In this document: positions 40,965 through 46,282 of the stretch, piece by piece | Layout of the letters: the number at the start of each line of letters is the position of its first letter | How positions within the stretch are numbered: position 1 is the stretch's first letter | Source of the DNA: Oscillospiraceae bacterium | GTDB taxonomy: Bacteria; Bacillota; Clostridia; Oscillospirales; Oscillospiraceae | Length of the DNA: 46,282 nt | Reading direction: 5' to 3' | Assembly (NCBI GenBank): GCA_016292255.1 | Contig: JAEEZZ010000010.1 | Coordinates: 1 to 46,282 of the forward strand | Notes under the pieces: model-generated | Seen by the model: the letters and a program-made list of their open reading frames with translations, nothing else | Told to the model about the DNA's origin: nothing | Database searches by the model: none | Translations under genes and position numbers: made by a program

Positions 40965-42227
40965 ATGGCAAAAGAAATCTTAAAACTATCTCCCTACTGC
41001 TGGCCGGAGCGAGTGTCCAGCTCGCATTTAACGGACGACATGAATGTGGCGTTCCGTGAGGCGGGATTCCATACGACGGTATACGCGCCGACACCGTGCC
41101 GCGGCATTGATGCGGAAACCAGAAAAAAGTATAAGTCGATCAAGCGGGAAACGATTGCCGAGGGCAGCATCGAAATTCACCGATTTGCGATGTTCCGTGA
41201 GGGGCGTAATCCGATTGGCCGGGCGATCCGCTATGTTTTGGTGAACCTGATCCAACTGCGAAAGGGCGCAAAGGCGGAAGGCATTGACATCGTCTATGGA
41301 GCCAGCACGCCTCCGACGCAGGGGCTGCTGCTTGGGAAGGTCAAGAAGAAGCTCTCGAAGCGTTACGGAAGAAACGTTCCGTTTGTATTCAATCTACAGG
41401 ATGTTTTTCCCGATTCGCTGGTGACGGCAGGGCTTACCAAAAAAGGCTCGCTGATCTGGAAGATCGGCCGGAAAATTGAGGATAAGACCTACAAGAACGC
41501 GGACAAGATCATCGTTATCAGCAACGATATCAAGCGCAACATTATGGAAAAAGGCGTTCCGGAAGATAAGATCGTCGTGATTCCGAACTGGATTGACACG
41601 GATGCGGTCCAGCCGGTTTCCCGGGAGAAGAACAGCCTTTTCGATGAGCTTGGGCTTGACCGGAATGGCTTCTACGTGACCTACGCGGGCAATTTGGGCT
41701 TGGCGCAGGGCGTTGATACCATCCTTGACGCTGCGGATCAGCTGAAAGATCATCCGGAGATTCAATTTGTGATCTTCGGCGGCGGTAACAAGCAGGAGGA
41801 ATATAAGCAGCGGATCGCCGCAATGCCGAACGTGCAGCTCTTTTCCCTGCAGCCGGCGGAGCGGGTGCCGGAGGTCTATAGCCTCGGAAATTTGTCTGTT
41901 GTTGCCTGCCGCAAGGGCGCGGGAAGCGGCGCGATCCCCAGTAAAACGGTCAGCATCATGGCGACGGCAACGCCGGTGCTGCTGAGCTTCGACGAGGGCT
42001 CGGAGCTTTGGCGGCTGATTGGGGAGAACGACTGCGGCTATTTGGCTCCGGCCGAGGATGCCGACGCATTGGCCCGACAGATTCTTGCGGCGCAGCAAGA
42101 CACCGAGGCATGCAGGCGAAAGGGAGAGAATGCCCGCAGGCTTGTGGAAACAAGGTTTTCAAAGGAAACCGGTACCTACGAGTATGTAAAGGTTTTTCAG
42201 GGTGCATGTGCTGGAATGGGAAACTGA
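40965..42227 (+). CDS. GT4-family glycosyltransferase
   Basis: The 420-residue enzyme is a GT-B fold retaining glycosyltransferase. The acceptor half shows LSPYCWPERVSSSHL and FNLQDVFPDSLVTAG. The donor half shows VTYAGNLGLAQGVD, FVIFGGGNKQEEYK, and a donor-binding stretch AGSGAIPSKTVSIMA with LLSFDEGSELWRLI. The wording resembles WbuB-type transferases of N-acetyl-fucosamine-like sugars, but specificity is not proven. AAGGTGGAG lies before the ATG. Confidence 0.85.
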   Translation: MAKEILKLSPYCWPERVSSSHLTDDMNVAFREAGFHTTVYAPTPCRGIDAETRKKYKSIKRETIAEGSIEIHRFAMFREGRNPIGRAIRYVLVNLIQLRKGAKAEGIDIVYGASTPPTQGLLLGKVKKKLSKRYGRNVPFVFNLQDVFPDSLVTAGLTKKGSLIWKIGRKIEDKTYKNADKIIVISNDIKRNIMEKGVPEDKIVVIPNWIDTDAVQPVSREKNSLFDELGLDRNGFYVTYAGNLGLAQGVDTILDAADQLKDHPEIQFVIFGGGNKQEEYKQRIAAMPNVQLFSLQPAERVPEVYSLGNLSVVACRKGAGSGAIPSKTVSIMATATPVLLSFDEGSELWRLIGENDCGYLAPAEDADALARQILAAQQDTEACRRKGENARRLVETRFSKETGTYEYVKVFQGACAGMGN

Positions 42228-42355
42228 ACATGAGTTAGAAACGGATTGCTTTAATAAATGGTATTTGTTCGCAATAACACTGGCCTTTGTTTAGGCGCTC
42301 AATGACCGGGACCGAACAACGAAAGGAGTCGTTCCAAATAGTGAACACTTAGGTT

Positions 42356-43564
42356 ATGGTTATACGATATAAAAGAGAAAATGGTATAGGGAAACATTTC
42401 TTTGGCTATTTGTTTTTGTTTTTCTCGATGATTCCGTTTATGTTTCCCCTTCCGTTTGTTAAAACAAATATGCAGCCTTATTCTGCAATTCTAGCGACAA
42501 TCGTGCTCATTTTTTGCATTCAGCAGATTTTGTCTTTCAATAGAGTGCGTACATATTTTTTGATTGCGGGTTCGACAGTTGTGTTCGCTGCATTCGTTAT
42601 GCTTTTTAGCGGTGTGAACATTGAGTCGTTGCGTGGAGCGTATAATTACTATGCGGTAGCAGTCATTCCTGTTGCAACAGCTATTGTACTGAAAAGAATC
42701 GGAAATTTTCCAGAAAAACTCTACAAGTTTATCATCCTGATGTGGTTTGGTGTTGCGATTATTCAGCTTTGGTTTTCCAGGAGTTTTTTTGTGCCGTTGA
42801 TCGGTGCTGCTAACTGGACTTCGGTTAGGAGGGGAGTAATAGGTTTAGCATCGGAACCATCGTTTTTGGGAATCGCTTGCTTTTATTTTTTGCACATCAT
42901 AAACTATTTTAAAACAAGGCGCACGTTTTATTTTGTGATTGTGATTATTATGGGGGTTCTTCTAGCACAGAGTTCCATGGGAATAGTGTTTATTGCCGCG
43001 TATGTGGCATTCTTTGCACTGGATAAAATCAGCAGCAAAAAAGGCTTTCGAATCTGGATTGCAATCGTATTGGCTGCGGTTGTGTTCGTTGTCCTTTTGA
43101 ATACAGAACTTCGAAATACTAGATTGTACAGGGTAATGAGTATTTTGCACACTGATGGGATTTCGGGGCTGATTGAGACGGATGTGAGTTCAGGGAATCG
43201 CTTTATGTCGATTATGGATGGAGTAACGCAGTTTGTAGATCAGCGATTTATGCCAGGCGGATTTGGTCGGCGTATAGGTAGCGGCGTGGTTGGCTTTCTT
43301 TGCGAATTGGGTATTTTTTCAATTCCGGTGGTAATATGCATAGGCAACGCAATGGCCAAGACTTTTGGCAAAAAAAAGGCGATTATTGGATATTTCTTTA
43401 TTGTTATTGCATTGCTGACAAATAATACTCAAATGGGACATCCTATGTTGCTGACAGTTGTTGGTATGAATTTGTTTTATGCTGATTTTCCTGACGAAAG
43501 GCCACAGAGGCTTGAGTTCAGATCTGGCACAACTACAGAGTTGTGTTCTTTCAAGGAGCGGTGA
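42356..43564 (+). CDS. Wzy-like polysaccharide polymerase
   Basis: The 402-residue protein has about ten membrane segments and a loop with GNRFMSIMDGVTQFVDQRFMPGGFGRR, the layout of O-antigen or capsule polymerases that join repeat units outside the membrane. Such proteins share little sequence, so the call rests on topology and neighbours. ATG 42356 lacks a good ribosome site; an AAAGGAG at 42321-42327 serves a GTG that stops after three codons, so the true start may involve coupling. It is AT-richer than the genes before it. Confidence 0.65.
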   Translation: MVIRYKRENGIGKHFFGYLFLFFSMIPFMFPLPFVKTNMQPYSAILATIVLIFCIQQILSFNRVRTYFLIAGSTVVFAAFVMLFSGVNIESLRGAYNYYAVAVIPVATAIVLKRIGNFPEKLYKFIILMWFGVAIIQLWFSRSFFVPLIGAANWTSVRRGVIGLASEPSFLGIACFYFLHIINYFKTRRTFYFVIVIIMGVLLAQSSMGIVFIAAYVAFFALDKISSKKGFRIWIAIVLAAVVFVVLLNTELRNTRLYRVMSILHTDGISGLIETDVSSGNRFMSIMDGVTQFVDQRFMPGGFGRRIGSGVVGFLCELGIFSIPVVICIGNAMAKTFGKKKAIIGYFFIVIALLTNNTQMGHPMLLTVVGMNLFYADFPDERPQRLEFRSGTTTELCSFKER

Positions 43565-43711
43565 GGGATAATGTTCATGTGAAGTCCAGCTCGTTTTTGT
43601 TCCCACAGATAAAAGAGCGTAGGTGTGAATTCTGAGTTGAGCTTGTTCTGTTGCTGAATCGCTGAGGCGTCCTATGGCCAGAATGAAATAGAAAGTTGAA
43701 AGGGCAATTAT

Positions 43712-44935
43712 ATGGGCTGGAGAAGGAATCACATTAAGGTGATAAAGGATTTCATTTTAAGCACAGTGGCATATGTGCTTCCTACGATTGTTATACAGTT
43801 AGCGATTCAACCAATTATAGCCAAAGAATCTGATGTTGAAGTTAATTCAAGCTTCATCACGTTGTATAGTGTAATAAAGCTGTGTTCAACAGTGCTGATA
43901 CTCTCATTATCAAACGTAAGGCTCTTGCGGAAAAAAGAGGGAATACAGAACGAGAAAAGTGACAAAGCGTTTAACCTGCTGTTCCTTGCTGCACTGATTG
44001 CCTCTGTTAGTGTTACCGTAGGCATGTATTTTCTTTATGCCAAAACCGTTATTATACTCCGACTACTACTATTGCTCGTTTTCTTAACTCTGGTCTGCAT
44101 TCATGATTACTATTCGATTGAATTTAGGTTGGAACTTACATATTCCAAATTGGTAATAGATAACAGTTTAATCGTCGCGGGATTTCTGATCGGATTGTTG
44201 CTGTTCAATTACACAGGAATTTGGGAATGGATTTTTATTTCCGGCTATGCATGTGGTGTTGCTTATGTGCTAATAACCACAAAGTTGTGGAGAAAGGGGA
44301 TGAGCACGAGGGGACTTCGGACAATTATGCCGGGATATGGGCAGCTTGCATCATCAAATGCACTTAGTTCTTCCGTAGTCTATTGTGATAAATTGCTTAT
44401 AAATCCCATTCTAGGCGATCTTCAATTGTCTATATATAATTCTTCTGCGGTGGTAAGTAAAATCATATCGTTGGTTAATGTTCCGCTAAACAATGTACTT
44501 CTTAGCTATATAGTAGATAATGACACGTTGATTATAAAGAAGAAATGGATAAAAAAGTATGGTGCTGTGGTACTGGTCGCAATAATACTTGTGTACGCTG
44601 CATTCTGCGGGACCAGTTTTGTTGGTTGTAAGTTGCTGTACCCTAAATATGCAGATAGTGCAGTAAAGTATATCCCCATTATTGTGGCAGCGATGCTGTT
44701 TGATTCATTAGCTGGGTTGATAAACATTGCTTTATTGAGGTTTGGGAACACTGCCGCTCAGACAGTAATAGCTGCAACAAAAATGGGCGTGTATTTATTC
44801 TGTATTGTACTACTTACGATTATTTTCAAATTTGCTTTGATGGGCTTTTGCATATCAATATTGATTGCTGATTTAGCTCGTCTAGTTTTCGTGGGGTTAA
44901 AGTCATTTCAGTATGTGATGGTTATTGATGAATAA
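43712..44935 (+). CDS. Wzx-like lipid-linked oligosaccharide flippase
   Basis: The 407-residue protein has about twelve membrane segments in the arrangement of Wzx/MATE-type flippases, which move the lipid-linked unit across the membrane. Typical pieces are VLPTIVIQLAIQPIIAKE in the first helix region and SSVVYCDKLLINPILG in the middle. AAAGGG precedes the ATG. The 147-base gap before it has no convincing gene. It is very AT-rich, like the next gene, which points to a separate origin for this end of the cluster. Confidence 0.78.
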   Translation: MGWRRNHIKVIKDFILSTVAYVLPTIVIQLAIQPIIAKESDVEVNSSFITLYSVIKLCSTVLILSLSNVRLLRKKEGIQNEKSDKAFNLLFLAALIASVSVTVGMYFLYAKTVIILRLLLLLVFLTLVCIHDYYSIEFRLELTYSKLVIDNSLIVAGFLIGLLLFNYTGIWEWIFISGYACGVAYVLITTKLWRKGMSTRGLRTIMPGYGQLASSNALSSSVVYCDKLLINPILGDLQLSIYNSSAVVSKIISLVNVPLNNVLLSYIVDNDTLIIKKKWIKKYGAVVLVAIILVYAAFCGTSFVGCKLLYPKYADSAVKYIPIIVAAMLFDSLAGLINIALLRFGNTAAQTVIAATKMGVYLFCIVLLTIIFKFALMGFCISILIADLARLVFVGLKSFQYVMVIDE

Positions 44936-46073
44936 TCAAATGAATGAATTGTCTGTGAATTCAATATTGTTTAAAATAATTAAAATAGGCCTTGGTTTAA
45001 ATGACGATAGGCTTCCCAATGCCAGTGAAGTCGATTTCAAAGAGCTTACAGACATTGGCATCAGACAATCTATTTTACCGATAATCTGCCAAGGATTGCG
45101 AAAAAGTGGGATAACTGGGGAGGATTATAACGAAATAGATCGTAAGTCACTACGTGATGTATTTCGATTTGTGAATAGTAATGTGGCGATTGAAGTGATT
45201 AGCCGGTGTTTTGAAGAAGAGCAAATACCGTTTGTGCTCTTAAAGGGAGCGACAATTCGAAACCTTTATCCTGAACCTTGGTTAAGAACGGCAAGTGATA
45301 TTGATATTTTGGTACATGAATATGATATTGACAGAGCATGCGCATTATTAGTAGAAAAAACAGATTTCAAAAAGAAAAAAAGGGAATATCATGATGTGCT
45401 CCTGACTAACAATAAGACTTGTCTTGAACTACATTTTAGCATAATGGAAACAATGGAGGGCATAGATTCTCTCCTCAAGAAAGTGTGGGATTATTGCAAT
45501 CACGCAGAGGGAACATGTCAATATGTAATGAGCAATGAGTTCCAAATTTTTTATGTGATCGCACATATGACATATCACCTGACACACGGAGGCTTAGGAA
45601 TTAGACCGTATATTGATTTGTGGCTGTTAAGAAACAGGACAGATTTTGATGAACATGAAGTGCTTTCAATGTGTTCAGCGTGCGGAGTAGCAAAATTTTA
45701 TCAGAATGCTGTTCTGTTGTCTGAAGTGTGGCTCGCTAACGCCCAACACACATTGCTAACAAAAGCACTTGAAGAATTGGCTCTTGAGGGGGGAGTATTT
45801 GGGAATTCTACGAATGCGGCATCAATGGGTATTAGAAACAAGGGGAAAATCGGGTTTATTACTTATAGACTTTTTCCACCATATACTACCATGGCAGAAC
45901 AATTTCCAATTCTTAAAGGAAAGAAACTGTTGTTACCTTTGTATTATGTAAAGCGCATGTGTGGGGGAATAAGTCTGAGAAAAAGGATTACGAAAGAACT
46001 ATATTTGATAAAGTCGTCCGATCAAAAAGAAATTCAGTCTGTGGATGAATTGCTAAATGAACTTGGACTGTGA
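44928..46073 (+). CDS. Nucleotidyltransferase-fold protein (NTP_transf_5-like)
   Basis: The 381-residue protein has the signature LLKGATIRNLYPEP followed by RTASDIDILV, the metal-binding SDxD of the pol-beta-like NTP_transf_5 group, and LELHFSI downstream. These proteins are frequent in polysaccharide and lasso-peptide gene clusters but their reaction is not established. It overlaps the flippase end by 8 bases, so the two are probably co-translated. ATG 44928 is used; ATG 44940 is possible. Confidence 0.75.
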   Translation: MNNQMNELSVNSILFKIIKIGLGLNDDRLPNASEVDFKELTDIGIRQSILPIICQGLRKSGITGEDYNEIDRKSLRDVFRFVNSNVAIEVISRCFEEEQIPFVLLKGATIRNLYPEPWLRTASDIDILVHEYDIDRACALLVEKTDFKKKKREYHDVLLTNNKTCLELHFSIMETMEGIDSLLKKVWDYCNHAEGTCQYVMSNEFQIFYVIAHMTYHLTHGGLGIRPYIDLWLLRNRTDFDEHEVLSMCSACGVAKFYQNAVLLSEVWLANAQHTLLTKALEELALEGGVFGNSTNAASMGIRNKGKIGFITYRLFPPYTTMAEQFPILKGKKLLLPLYYVKRMCGGISLRKRITKELYLIKSSDQKEIQSVDELLNELGL

Positions 46074-46089
46074 GGTTTTGGGGAATAAT

Positions 46090-46282
46090 TTGAACGGCGG
46101 CGTAAAAGAAAAGATCGACAATAATTTGATTGACAATCTGAATTTGAACATCATGAAGGACAGGCAGACCCTTTTCGACATTACGACGAATATCCTCAAC
46201 GGCATCAAGGAAGTGTTGGAAAAGGAGAAGCCGGACGTGGTACTGGTCCACGGCGACACCTCCACGACGTTTGTGACCGCCC
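46090..46282 (+). CDS. UDP-GlcNAc 2-epimerase, lacking the usual N-terminus; cut by window end
   Basis: The frame reads NLNIMKDRQTLFDITTNILN and later EKPDVVLVHGDTSTTFVTA, matching WecB/MnaA-type epimerases, which convert UDP-GlcNAc to UDP-ManNAc. In the family this stretch begins around residue 65-70. The preceding FGTRPEAIKMAP and AQHREM motifs, which help bind the nucleotide sugar, should lie upstream but are absent. Instead there is MNGGVKEKIDNNLID-like sequence from a TTG at 46090. So the gene is 5'-truncated or recombined. Its GC content is higher than the two genes before it, which agrees with a junction here. The 3' end is outside the window. Confidence 0.7.
   Translation, partial: MNGGVKEKIDNNLIDNLNLNIMKDRQTLFDITTNILNGIKEVLEKEKPDVVLVHGDTSTTFVTA

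Noticed and set aside
43565-43711. Possible small gene between polymerase and flippase genes
   Set aside because: All frames are interrupted or lack a ribosome site; probably decayed sequence.

Overview
The window looks like a chromosomal stretch from an endospore-forming, Gram-positive gut-type clostridium, most likely Oscillospiraceae/Ruminococcaceae-like. The reasons are the clostridial codon use at moderate-to-high GC, strong AGGAGG-type ribosome sites, a recognisable sporulation sigma-G fragment, SipW-type signal peptidases and TasA/BsaA-like surface proteins. Placement below family level cannot be made from the sequence alone.

Block 1 (1-23.6 kb) is a surface-protein locus. A cut-off IS3-like transposase start and a precursor of the AWFTMNKE surface-protein type (minus strand) lie left of a divergent promoter region. 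Rightward from a strong sigma-A-like promoter at 1512-1540 run: a degenerate EAL-domain protein, a membrane-anchored surface protein, a SipW-type signal peptidase, a membrane-anchored McrB-like AAA+ ATPase, a DUF2357-like protein whose nuclease end is replaced by a long charged coiled coil, a second SipW-type peptidase, two small accessory proteins, three SipW-substrate-like proteins and a 3505-residue GLUG-repeat secreted protein, closed by a bidirectional terminator. I read this as a candidate undescribed system for processing and assembling a large surface fibre or matrix, in which a McrBC-like module has been recruited to a membrane task. That function is inference.

Block 2 (23.6-26.9 kb) is a rearrangement zone: a sigG gene lacking its N-terminal half, two 137-bp direct repeats that each carry a leftward sigma-A promoter and a conserved hairpin, an AAA-ATPase/PD-(D/E)XK (DUF1703-type) gene between them, and an IS66 OrfB remnant.

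Block 3 (26.9-35.2 kb) is a dense co-directional array of small enzymes: cytidine deaminase, gutted nitrilase, phosphotransferase, truncated Bro-N protein, methyltransferase, NUDIX hydrolase, double GNAT, a NUDIX scrap, CPBP protease, RibD-like reductase, HAD phosphatase, methyltransferase and phosphotransferase. Overlapping stop/start codons and several deletion scars suggest it grew by piecemeal capture and recombination.

Block 4 (35.2-46.3 kb) is a cell-surface polysaccharide operon behind another clean promoter: DegT/DnrJ aminotransferase, ATP-grasp ligase, initiating phosphoglycosyl transferase, second ATP-grasp ligase, ornithine-cyclodeaminase-like dehydrogenase, GT4 glycosyltransferase, Wzy-like polymerase, Wzx-like flippase, a nucleotidyltransferase-fold protein, and the beginning of a UDP-GlcNAc 2-epimerase gene lacking its usual N-terminus. 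The ligases and the dehydrogenase suggest an amino-acid-decorated glycan.
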